Assembly (NCBI GenBank): GCA_963605115.1
Contig: CAVCTM010000017.1
Location: forward strand, 1-28,700
Reading direction: 5' to 3'
DNA length: 28,700 bases
Origin: SVKR01 sp963605115
Lineage (GTDB): Bacteria; Bacillota; Clostridia; Oscillospirales; Oscillospiraceae
A program made the position numbers and the translations under genes. This document shows, piece by piece, positions 9,901-17,853 of the stretch (the first letter of the stretch is position 1; each line of letters starts with the position of its first letter). The notes under the pieces were generated by a model. The model made no database searches, was not told the DNA's origin, and saw only the letters and a list, made by a program, of their open reading frames with translations.

Positions 9901-12900
9901 TGAGACCGCGCTCGGCGGTCTGGAACCGGACCACTATACTTACAACACCGCGGTCATGACCCTGCCTGTCCCGGCGGGCGGCGCGGGGCAGGTCTTCTCC
10001 GGCTGGTATTCCGACGCCGCGCTCACCGTGCGCGTGCGCTCCCTGCCCGCGGGGACGATCGGCGACCTGACGCTCTATGCAATGTGGACCGACAGCATCG
10101 TCACGGTCCCGGACGACTGCGACTATGCGCAGGGCGAGTATGACACCGACTATGACGGCGACGGCTATCCCGACGTCTCCGAGGACGGCTATACCCTCAT
10201 CTATACGCAGGCGCAGTTAGAGCGCGTCATCGCCTCCGAGCGCGGTACGAGCGCGGACATCCGTGCAAAGCTGGCGGCGGGCGAGCGCCCGAAATACCGC
10301 CTTGCGCGCTCCATCATGCTCGAAGGCGAGTGGGCGCTTGAGATGGCGGGAGAATACTTCTATGCCGACTTCGACGGCGCGGGCCACACCCTCGCCGGGC
10401 TTGCCCTGCACGCTTCCTCGGAGGGACAGGGGCTTTTCGGCGACACCTATTCCTGCCACATCCGGAACCTGACCCTCGGCGGCAGCGTCTCCGGCGGCAG
10501 CTTCACCGGCGCATTTTCCGGCGAGAGCTACGATACGCGCTTTGAAAACCTCACGAACTACGCCGCGGTCACGTCCACCGGCACGAGCGTCGGCGGCATC
10601 GTCGCCACGGTACACGGCTGCGAGATCTATGAGTGCCTCAACTTCGGCTCCGTCACCTGCACGGGCACGGTCACAACGCCCACCTGCATCCGCGCCGCGG
10701 GCGGCATTGTGGGCGACACCGGCTTGAGCTCCAGCAGTCTCACGATCGACCGCTGCGCCAACTTCGGCGACATCCGCAACGGGAGCGGCACGCCGACCGG
10801 CGGCATTCTCGGCTACGGCCACAACGCCTCCGTCAGCGTGACGAACTGCTATAACCGCGGCGACGTCACCCAGACGGGCACGGACTATTCCGACCACATC
10901 TACGGCACCGCGGCGGGCATCGTCGGACTGTTCAAGTATAAGGGCGTGGTCGCGAACTGCTACAGCACCGGCAGGATCACCTCCGAAAAGCCCGTCTATA
11001 ACCACAACGCGAATGACGGCTACGATTACCTCTCCGCCGCCATCGCGTTTTACGAGCAGCAGAGCTACCCCGCCGCCACCGCAAATAACTTCTTCCTCGC
11101 CGACGGCGACAGCTCCGGCGTTGCCATCGGGCGCATCGTCACGGAGACCAGCATCGACGGCTATGTCTGGTACTATACCCTCTCGGCGGACGGCGGCTTC
11201 GGCTATGACGCCTCCTTTGCCTACGCGGAGCTGCTCGCCGGGCTCGGCGAAGCTTACGCCGCAGACAGCACGGGCAGCGCCAACGGCGGCTACCCCGCCT
11301 TCCCGTGGCAGCTCGGCAACACCCGCACGGTGACGGTCGAGGTCTATAACGCCGCGACAAAGGCGGCAATGGACCCGGCGGACTATACCGTGACCGTTCC
11401 GGACGCGGACTCCCGCGGCGCGGTGCGCCCCGGCTTCCACAGCTTCACCGTTGCTCCGGCGGGGGAGATGGCGGACTATTTCACCGCGGAGAGCGGACGC
11501 TTTTACGCCGCGAACGACGACGTGACGCTCCGCGTGTATCTTGAGCCCGTCACCCACACGCTCACGCTGACCGTCCGCCCGGCGGACGCCGCGGCTGCGC
11601 TGACGCACCCCGCGCTCGGCACGATCGACCCGGCGGAGGCCAAGACCGGCGAGACGGAGACGGTCTATGCCTTCGTCCTGCCGAACACGGTCGCCGTCGG
11701 CGGCAGCTACAGCTGGACCGTGTCCTGCTACGGCTACGTCACACAGTCCGGCTCCGCCTACGCGCTGGCGGACGCGGAACGCACCGTCGCGCTCGATGAG
11801 GACGAGCACCAGAGCGTGTATTTCGACGTATCCCCGGCAGAGGCAAACGCCGCCGTGACGGTCCGCTCCGCGGACGGGACGGTCATCCGCCCGTGGAGCG
11901 GCAGCACATGGCACCTCACGGCTGGCAGCTATACCTACGAGATCGCGGCGGACGGCTATTACACCGTCAACGGCGCGCTCACCGTTCCCGGCGCGGCTAC
12001 GACCGTCAGCGTGACGCTGGAGGAAAATGCCGGCTGGAACGGCGGCGTGGACACCGGCTGGTATGACGCCGCGCTCACGGAGTATCATATCCGCACGGCG
12101 GAGGAGCTTGCGGGACTTTCCAGGCTCGCCGGGACGGACAAGGTCACGTTCGCGGGCAAGACCATCTATCTCGATGCGGACATCGACCTGCGCGGCCTCG
12201 CATGGACGCCGATCGGCGTTTATGATTACTACCACAAGACCGACTTTCAGGGCGTCTTCGACGGGCAGGGTCACACGATCCGCGGGCTGAACGTCAGCGG
12301 CAAGGATTATCTCGGACTCTTCGGCTCGACCTACTGCGCGGAGCTCCGCGACTTCACCGTTTACGGCACGGTGGACGCCACGAGCAGATACAGCGGCGGC
12401 GTCGCCGGCTATGTCCGCGGCGGCGCGATCCGCGACGTCGTGAGCTATGTCGGCGTCACCACGTCGTTTTACATCGCCGGCGGCATCGTCGGCACCGTCG
12501 GGACCGGCGGCGCGTTCACCATGGAGCGCTGCGCCAATTACGGCAGCGTCACCGCCGACACAAACGGAAAATGGACCGGCGTGCTCTCCTATGCACTCGG
12601 CGGACTCATCGGCTCCGTGACCGCGACCGGAACGGCGAATCAGGTCACGATCTCCGCCTGCGCCAACTACGGCGCGGTGCGCGGGAATATCCAGTCCGTC
12701 GGCGGCATCGTCGGTGCGTTCTATTCTTCAAGCGCCACACAGTATGCCGCGGTCGGCGACTGTCTGAACGCCGGCAGCGTGACCGCGCAGGCGGACGGCT
12801 GCAACGCCGGCGGCATCGTCGGCAGCTTCAAAAGCAGCGAGACGACGGTCAGCCGCTGCCTGAACCTCGGCGCGGTGACGAACCCTGCGTCCGGCGCGGA

Positions 12901-15900
12901 GGAGTCCGTCGCCGGCGGTATCGCGGGCGCGTCCGGCGGCAGGGAAGGCTTTGATACCTGCTTCTATCTGAACGGCAGCGCCAAATTTGCCGTCGGCGGC
13001 GCAGAGCAGACAGAGGGCTGCGAAGTCACCGAAAGCAGCAGCTATGCCGAGACTGTCGGGACCCTCGGCAACGTCTTCCGCCTGAATGCGGAGGGCGAGC
13101 CTGTCCTGCGCTGGATGATCTCCGACTCGACCTTCCCCGTGCAGTTCGCCGTCAGCTACGATACGGACGCCAACTGCGCGGACGATAACGAGGTCTCCTA
13201 CGTGCTCCGCAGCACCGGCGGCGGGCTCGGCGAGGAATACCCCGTCGACCGACTCGGCTCCGCCGCACTCCCGCGCGGCAGCTACCGCTGCATCGTCTCC
13301 CGTGTCGGCTATCAGGACGCGGAGGTGGAGTTCACCGTGCAGGGCAGCGCCCTGACGGTCCCCGTGGCGCTGAAGGCGGAGACCTATCCGCTCACGGTCG
13401 CCTATGCACCGGACGCCGCCGCGCTGACGCTCAAAAACGCCGCGGGCGAGACCGTCGCCCCGGCGAGCGCCGGAAACGGCAGCGCCGTCTACGCGCTCGT
13501 GAACGGCAGCTACACGCTCTCCGCCGCGCTTTACGGCTATGCCGTTTATACGGATACGGTGGAGATCGCCTTTGCCGCCGCGGAGCGGAGCATCGAACTC
13601 CAAAAGCTCCCGACCTACGCGATCACCGTCGCACCGCAGACGGAGGGCGGCGAGACGGTTGCCGGTGCGGAGCTCAGTCTCTATCAGAACGGCGCGCTCC
13701 TGCTGCGCACGACGGAGCTGGCGCTGACGCTCCCGGAAGGGGAGTACGGCTATGTTCTCCGCGCCGCGGGCTTCGCGACAGCGCGCGGCAGCTTCACCGC
13801 GGACGGGGACAGGACCGTCGCGGTCACGCTCAGCGAAAAGCAGAGCGGCTCCGCCGCGGCGGACACCGACTGGTATTATGACGACCCGGATGCGGACGCT
13901 TACACCCTCCGCACGGCGGAGGACCTGCGCGGGCTCGCCCTGCTCGTGAACGATACCGGGCTGAGCTTCGCGGGCAAGACGCTCGCGCTCGCCGCGGACG
14001 TCGATCTCTCCGGCGCGGCGTGGACGCCCATCGGCAGCTGGAACGGCGCGCGCTTCTGCGGCACCTTTAACGGCGGCGGCCACACCGTCACGCTTGAAAA
14101 CGGCGAAATGAGCGGTACGGAGGGCTGCTTCGGTCTGTTCGGCTATCTGGACGGCGGAGCGGTCAGCGACCTGATCCTGCGCGGCAGCGTGCGCGTCACG
14201 GTCCGCAATTCGAGCGGCAGCGCCACCATTCTCTACATCGGCGCGCTCGCGGGCTACGCATCGGACGGCAGCGCCATCTCCCGCGTCTCCAACCAGATGA
14301 CCATGAACATCGACGCGACCGTCGGCTCCGGCGGCGTTGTCGACGTCGGCGGCATCGTCGGCTGGTGCGGCGGCGTTACGCTCGACTCCTGCGCCAACAT
14401 CGGCGCGATCACGGCGTCCTGCACCTCGCTCGGCGTCGGGGACAACAATATCGCGATCGTCAACGCCGGCGGCATTGCCGGTTTCGCCAACGCCGGCTCC
14501 GCCCTGCGCATCACGAACTGCTACAATACCGGCTCCGTCGCCGCCGATGGCGGCACGACGAAGGCGGCGGGCATCCTTGCCGCTTACAGCAGCTATGCCT
14601 CCGGCAGCGTGATGTACTACTGCTATAACGCCGGCGCGCTGAGCGCCCAGACCGTGGAAGCGATCCGCGGGAAGAGCACCTCGGCGATGACGATGAAAAG
14701 CAACTTCTACCTGACCGGGACCGCCTCCACCTATGGCACGGCAAAGACCGCGGAGGAAATGCGCTCCGCCGACTTCGCCGCGGAGCTCGGCAAGGCTTAC
14801 CGCGCGCTTTCCGGGCGCTTCCCGATCCTCAGCTGGGAGAGCACCGTCACGGGCGTTGCGGTGGAGACGATGCCCGCGAAGACCGACTACAACGACCTTG
14901 AAAGTTTCGACGACACCGGGCTGACCCTCCGCGTTTTTTACGGCGAGAGCAGCGAGGTCGTCTCCTCCGGCTGGCTCGTGCCGGACGGCGAGGCGCTGCG
15001 CGTCGACCGCGAAGGCGCGGTGAAGGTGAGCGACGGCGTTTACACCGTGCCCGTCACGGTCTCGTTCCACGGCGCGGAGACCGTCGTGCCTGTCACGGTG
15101 CGCCAGCAGACCCACCTGATCCCGGCGGAGGAGCTTGCGCTCACGATCCCGCAGCCCGTTCCGGGCGCGCAGGCGGAGACCGTCGAGGTCGAGACCGAAA
15201 AATTCAGCGGCACGGTCACGTGGCTCTATGAGGGCAAGGCGTTCACCGGCACGTTCGAGCATGGAAAATTCTACCGCGCGCTCGTCGTGCTGAACGCGGT
15301 GAACGAGGAGGGCAGGATCTATTACGCCTTCGACGCCGCGGCAGCGCCCTCGGCGGAGGGCGTGCTCGCCCTGCGCAGCAAGCGCCTGACCGATGGTCAG
15401 ACCACGCTCCGCGCCCAGCTCGCTTACCCCGCCGCAGGCGTGGAGACAAGCCCCGTCAGCCAGACGGCGCTCCACCTCTTCTATGCGGGTGAGAGCAGCG
15501 GACAGTATAACTATACGGCGCTGCTCGGCAGGACCTTTACCATTACGACCGACGCGGGCAGCCGGAGCTGGACAGTGCGCGAGCTCGAAGAGCGCATGCT
15601 TCTCGGCGAGGGCGTCGAGGCGGGCTATACCCGCTATGACGGCGCGTCGCGCGTCACGGAAAAGCTCAGCGGCATTTCGCTTTACAGCCTCTGCTGCGAG
15701 GCGGGCTTCGCCGCGGACCTCGCGGACGAGTCCGTCGTGACGATCGGCGGCGAAACGCTGACGTGGGGCGCGATCCGCGCCCGCGGCGCCGCCTATGACG
15801 CCGCGGGGACGGCGACGGCGGAGGGCCTTCCCGCGCTGCTCGCGGTCTCCGCCGGCGGCACGCCGCTGACCGGCGCGCTGCTGCGCCTTGCGATCCCCCA

Positions 15901-17782
15901 GCACTCCGCCGGGGACGAAAACGCCGCGGCATGGCTCGGCGCGATCGACGGCGCGGAGCTCACGGAGGAGGTCCATCTCACGCGCCACACGCTGCGCTTC
16001 GAGATCGGCGGACCGGAGGGCTATACCGCCGCCGTCACGGACGAATACGGCAACCCGGTCACGCCCGAAGCCGACGGCAGCTTCCTGCTCTGCGCCGGAC
16101 GCAGCTACCGTTACCGCGTCGGCGCGGCGGGCTACGCCTCCCGCAGCGGCTCGACCGGCGAGATCTTCGGCGACCTCACGGTCACGCTGCGCCTTGAAAA
16201 GACGTGGGACGGCAGCTATACGAAGCCGGAGCTCGGCGAGGACGGCTTTTACCTCATCTACACGGCGGAGGAGCTCATGTGGTTCAACCGCAACGGCGGC
16301 AACGACGACTGCGTGCGCCTGATGGCGGATATCGTGCTCAACGGCGAGGACGAGCTCGTTAACCAATGGAAGCCGATGTTCGCGGCGGGACTTTCCCGCG
16401 AGGGCAGCTTCAACGGCGTGTTCGACGGCAACGGCCACACGATCGAAAACCTCTATATCCGCCTTGAAAACCTCTACACCATCGAGCTCGGCTGGGACGG
16501 CTCGCCGATGCTGATGAGCGACCGCATCGATGTCGCCGGTATGTTCGGCTACTTCACCGGCACGGTCAAAAACCTCGCGGTCACGGGACGCTATGAGATC
16601 ATCGACCGCCCGGTCAGCCAGATGGCGGACTGGTTCATGCTCGGCGGCATCGCCGCGTTTATGGACGGCGGGTCCATCACCGGCTGCTCGACGGACATCG
16701 ACCTTGTCTATAACATCGGCGGCGAGACCACCTCTACCGGCGGCTACCCGGACGGCGGCTTCCCCGAAGCCTGCGACGTCTATATCGGCGGCATTGCCGC
16801 CAGCATGACGAACGGCGCCGTCATCAGCGACTGCTATGTCACCGGCGACCTCTCCGGCTTCGGCACGCGCACGGTCAACATCGGCGGCATCGCCGGCGGC
16901 ATGCGCAAGTCCACGGCAACGGTCACGCGCTGCTACTTCAGCGGCGACATCGCCGCGCAGGGCAGCAGCCTTTACAGCGGCTCGTTCCGCTCCTCGCTCG
17001 GCGGTATCGTCGGCGACGCGGCGGTCATGGGCGGCGAAGGCGGCACGATCGAATACTGCTTTGCGCTCGGCGCGCACATCGACGGCACGGATTCCGTCCG
17101 CAGCGAAGCAAACCGCATCGTCGGCTCCGGCGCGGCGCAGCTGCGTTTTAACGCCGCATCGACGGCGCTGCGCATCCTGAACGCGGAGCTGCACGACGAC
17201 GAAAACTTCAGCCGCGGCTCCGTGAACGGCGGCGACGTCGACCCGGCGCGCACCGTGGGCTCCATGACGGCGTATAAGGCGGTCGGCTGGAGCGAGGAGA
17301 TCTGGAAGTGCGAGACGGGCAGTCTGCCGCGCTTCCAGTGGCAGAGCGGCACGCCCGGCGTGGCGGACTGCACCGTCACGGTCGTCGCCCCGGAGGGGAC
17401 CACGGTCGCCTTCACCGGCGGCGTGACGGACGGGAAGACCACCACGGCGTCCACCGTGAGCTTCACGGTCACGCTCCCGGCGGGCTGGGCGCTCGACGGC
17501 GTTGCCTGCGCCAACGGCACGCTGCGCGGCGCGATGGGCAGCTACACCGTCCGCAATATCACCGGCGACCTCATCATCACCATTGCCGCGAGCGTCCATA
17601 AGGGCGACGTCAACGGCGACGGCACGGTGGACGCCGTGGACGCGATGCTCGTGCTGCGCCACTGCGCCGGAAAGCTGACGCTCACCGGCGGTCGCCTCGC
17701 CGCCGCAGACGCGAACGGCGACGGCAAGGTCAACACGGACGATGTTTCCTTCATCCTGAAGCAAGCCGTCGGCATTGCCTGA
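6932..17782 (+). CDS. Giant secreted subtilisin-family (S8) protease with dockerin
   Basis: A 3616-residue exported serine protease. ATG at 6932, with GGGAGG 7 bases upstream and 3 bases after the previous stop. Signal peptide ends near residue 29 (AAFA). A prodomain resembling I9 inhibitors spans about 45-120. The catalytic domain (about 145-430) has a complete triad: D175 (AVIDSGIN), H212 (GHGTFCSA), S377 (GNGTSFACPEVA), with oxyanion N309 (IAAAGNDG). Then come four PEGA/carboxypeptidase-regulatory-like sandwiches (about 447-762), four InlB-type repeats (763-1055), and an isolated calcium-type loop (1071-1081). Four GLUG beta-helix blocks (about 1087-1463, 1710-2063, 2312-2638, 3100-3472) are separated by more sandwiches. 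A Big_3-like Ig domain (2640-2726) and a SUOX-like domain (2843-3010) precede the last GLUG block. The dockerin is C-terminal (DVNGDGTVDAVD, DANGDGKVNTDD). Its size is far above simple subtilisins. Protease activity is well supported; the substrate is unknown. Confidence 0.92.
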   Translation: MKKGTGMRRALSLLLTLCLLLSFSPAAFAAETGEEPADASEQLLERVSALESTAAEEEVEYDGYLVKLRDDLAGEIMLTLAADATLEAVGETLYTVASAEEALEYFEPDEIEYLEPNYAVYALGGEGADAFGVNDPYYEKYQWNLGVLNVPEVWDMGLEGASLGDGDPVIIAVIDSGINYDHEDLDRSHILVEDGYSWVTTDKTDVKDTLGHGTFCSAQIMAGKDNGVGIAGIAPEVYILPLRVFGSSGKGYTSDIVAAINFAANYTYKGRHVDVISMSLGGEGASATQKAACQTAVDNGILVIAAAGNDGDYTLNYPAAFDCVIGVGSVGTAESRTEVSDFSQRGTTNVFVTAPGYQIVSAYYDASNSYYRGNGTSFACPEVAALGAILKSVDRDVTQDDFMKLLIATSTDLGDKGRDDIYGYGLVDFEKAVNAALEQFGGVAAEGVVTVSVVDAEGAAIDGAEITITAQGDTAAIAPNDDGSYTLPAGQYDYTVSAPYYVTATGSFSVYTASRTLRVTLEGEPYPVTITPKNTAGEVLGAAAITVRNAKGVRQEALDFGSYSLPIGSYTYSISCTGYYTQTGSFTVAPETGAALDVTVYGDIDVASATLAVQNTDGAALDGVTVTIYNADGGVVSPYDDGYYKFYPGSYRFVAESGSYLTEEGSFEITEAQKGTVIAVPIVMQNPLMWVYFQIVPISAEVTLRNEAGETVEPQAAGEYRLLKGTYTYTVSADGYETVTDSFTLTTAGRTIDIELAESSADGTATVSFISNGGSAVASRRAAVGEKLEAPEAPARTGYDFAGWYKEPALTTPWVFDTDVVTGPTSLYAKWTAAEYRIVYMFDGAELRGLAPASRRYGEAVRSLPVPAIDGWHFTGWYADEELTQPVTAISAAKAGDTVLYAACEADTGEYTVRFESNGGSAVADVTLNAETGYILTAPEAPARTGYTFAGWYTDEALTAAWDFASPVTWHTTLYAKWTANRYAITYMSGETALGGLEPDHYTYNTAVMTLPVPAGGAGQVFSGWYSDAALTVRVRSLPAGTIGDLTLYAMWTDSIVTVPDDCDYAQGEYDTDYDGDGYPDVSEDGYTLIYTQAQLERVIASERGTSADIRAKLAAGERPKYRLARSIMLEGEWALEMAGEYFYADFDGAGHTLAGLALHASSEGQGLFGDTYSCHIRNLTLGGSVSGGSFTGAFSGESYDTRFENLTNYAAVTSTGTSVGGIVATVHGCEIYECLNFGSVTCTGTVTTPTCIRAAGGIVGDTGLSSSSLTIDRCANFGDIRNGSGTPTGGILGYGHNASVSVTNCYNRGDVTQTGTDYSDHIYGTAAGIVGLFKYKGVVANCYSTGRITSEKPVYNHNANDGYDYLSAAIAFYEQQSYPAATANNFFLADGDSSGVAIGRIVTETSIDGYVWYYTLSADGGFGYDASFAYAELLAGLGEAYAADSTGSANGGYPAFPWQLGNTRTVTVEVYNAATKAAMDPADYTVTVPDADSRGAVRPGFHSFTVAPAGEMADYFTAESGRFYAANDDVTLRVYLEPVTHTLTLTVRPADAAAALTHPALGTIDPAEAKTGETETVYAFVLPNTVAVGGSYSWTVSCYGYVTQSGSAYALADAERTVALDEDEHQSVYFDVSPAEANAAVTVRSADGTVIRPWSGSTWHLTAGSYTYEIAADGYYTVNGALTVPGAATTVSVTLEENAGWNGGVDTGWYDAALTEYHIRTAEELAGLSRLAGTDKVTFAGKTIYLDADIDLRGLAWTPIGVYDYYHKTDFQGVFDGQGHTIRGLNVSGKDYLGLFGSTYCAELRDFTVYGTVDATSRYSGGVAGYVRGGAIRDVVSYVGVTTSFYIAGGIVGTVGTGGAFTMERCANYGSVTADTNGKWTGVLSYALGGLIGSVTATGTANQVTISACANYGAVRGNIQSVGGIVGAFYSSSATQYAAVGDCLNAGSVTAQADGCNAGGIVGSFKSSETTVSRCLNLGAVTNPASGAEESVAGGIAGASGGREGFDTCFYLNGSAKFAVGGAEQTEGCEVTESSSYAETVGTLGNVFRLNAEGEPVLRWMISDSTFPVQFAVSYDTDANCADDNEVSYVLRSTGGGLGEEYPVDRLGSAALPRGSYRCIVSRVGYQDAEVEFTVQGSALTVPVALKAETYPLTVAYAPDAAALTLKNAAGETVAPASAGNGSAVYALVNGSYTLSAALYGYAVYTDTVEIAFAAAERSIELQKLPTYAITVAPQTEGGETVAGAELSLYQNGALLLRTTELALTLPEGEYGYVLRAAGFATARGSFTADGDRTVAVTLSEKQSGSAAADTDWYYDDPDADAYTLRTAEDLRGLALLVNDTGLSFAGKTLALAADVDLSGAAWTPIGSWNGARFCGTFNGGGHTVTLENGEMSGTEGCFGLFGYLDGGAVSDLILRGSVRVTVRNSSGSATILYIGALAGYASDGSAISRVSNQMTMNIDATVGSGGVVDVGGIVGWCGGVTLDSCANIGAITASCTSLGVGDNNIAIVNAGGIAGFANAGSALRITNCYNTGSVAADGGTTKAAGILAAYSSYASGSVMYYCYNAGALSAQTVEAIRGKSTSAMTMKSNFYLTGTASTYGTAKTAEEMRSADFAAELGKAYRALSGRFPILSWESTVTGVAVETMPAKTDYNDLESFDDTGLTLRVFYGESSEVVSSGWLVPDGEALRVDREGAVKVSDGVYTVPVTVSFHGAETVVPVTVRQQTHLIPAEELALTIPQPVPGAQAETVEVETEKFSGTVTWLYEGKAFTGTFEHGKFYRALVVLNAVNEEGRIYYAFDAAAAPSAEGVLALRSKRLTDGQTTLRAQLAYPAAGVETSPVSQTALHLFYAGESSGQYNYTALLGRTFTITTDAGSRSWTVRELEERMLLGEGVEAGYTRYDGASRVTEKLSGISLYSLCCEAGFAADLADESVVTIGGETLTWGAIRARGAAYDAAGTATAEGLPALLAVSAGGTPLTGALLRLAIPQHSAGDENAAAWLGAIDGAELTEEVHLTRHTLRFEIGGPEGYTAAVTDEYGNPVTPEADGSFLLCAGRSYRYRVGAAGYASRSGSTGEIFGDLTVTLRLEKTWDGSYTKPELGEDGFYLIYTAEELMWFNRNGGNDDCVRLMADIVLNGEDELVNQWKPMFAAGLSREGSFNGVFDGNGHTIENLYIRLENLYTIELGWDGSPMLMSDRIDVAGMFGYFTGTVKNLAVTGRYEIIDRPVSQMADWFMLGGIAAFMDGGSITGCSTDIDLVYNIGGETTSTGGYPDGGFPEACDVYIGGIAASMTNGAVISDCYVTGDLSGFGTRTVNIGGIAGGMRKSTATVTRCYFSGDIAAQGSSLYSGSFRSSLGGIVGDAAVMGGEGGTIEYCFALGAHIDGTDSVRSEANRIVGSGAAQLRFNAASTALRILNAELHDDENFSRGSVNGGDVDPARTVGSMTAYKAVGWSEEIWKCETGSLPRFQWQSGTPGVADCTVTVVAPEGTTVAFTGGVTDGKTTTASTVSFTVTLPAGWALDGVACANGTLRGAMGSYTVRNITGDLIITIAASVHKGDVNGDGTVDAVDAMLVLRHCAGKLTLTGGRLAAADANGDGKVNTDDVSFILKQAVGIA
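9242..10100 (+). repeat. Tandem InlB-type repeats, duplicated as a pair
   Basis: Four InlB/Listeria-Bacteroides-type repeats lie in the giant protease, each ending with a GWY and then an LYA-W element. Repeats 1 and 3 are closer to each other than to 2 and 4. They share an identical 30-base stretch at 9299-9328 and 9743-9772 (protein APEAPARTGY), and a second block encoding NGGSAVA at 9245 and 9683. The offset of about 440 bases fits duplication of a two-repeat unit. Confidence 0.75.
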
Positions 17783-17809
17783 GGGAGCGGAAAAGTGCAG
17801 AAAATCGAT

Positions 17810-17831
17810 CCCCGCCGCTGCTGCGGCGGGG
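17810..17831 (+). promoter_or_regulatory. Perfect 9-bp hairpin between protease and adaptor
   Basis: CCCCGCCGC (17810-17818) pairs perfectly with GCGGCGGGG (17823-17831) around a TGCT loop. It sits in the only substantial gap (71 bases) of the operon, between the protease stop and GGGAGG (17838-17843). No T-run follows, so it is more likely a stability, processing or partial attenuation element than a full terminator. Confidence 0.55.
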
Positions 17832-17853
17832 AGGACTGGGAGGATAAAAACGC

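Noticed and set aside
4418..9934. Very long open frame on the - strand (about 1840 codons), opposite the GLUG-dockerin and protease genes
   Set aside because: It runs antisense to genes with clear domains, signal peptides and ribosome sites. Its product is an Arg/Ala/Val-rich low-information sequence typical of GC-rich codon shadows. No family is recognisable.
15460..15960. Active molybdenum enzyme in the giant protease
   Set aside because: The fold resemblance is only at pattern level and the expected cofactor cysteine is not evident, so I do not claim catalysis.
12480..17000. CRISPR-like short repeats of GGCGGCATCGTCGGC
   Set aside because: They are in-frame GLUG motif codons (GGIVG) with irregular spacing inside coding sequence, not an array with regular spacers.
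12728..17764. Second long - strand open frame (about 1680 codons), and others at 10217-12274, 17542-20010 and 25689-28388
   Set aside because: Same explanation: stop codons are rare opposite GCC/GGC/GAC-rich coding DNA. No signal peptide, ribosome site or domain supports them.
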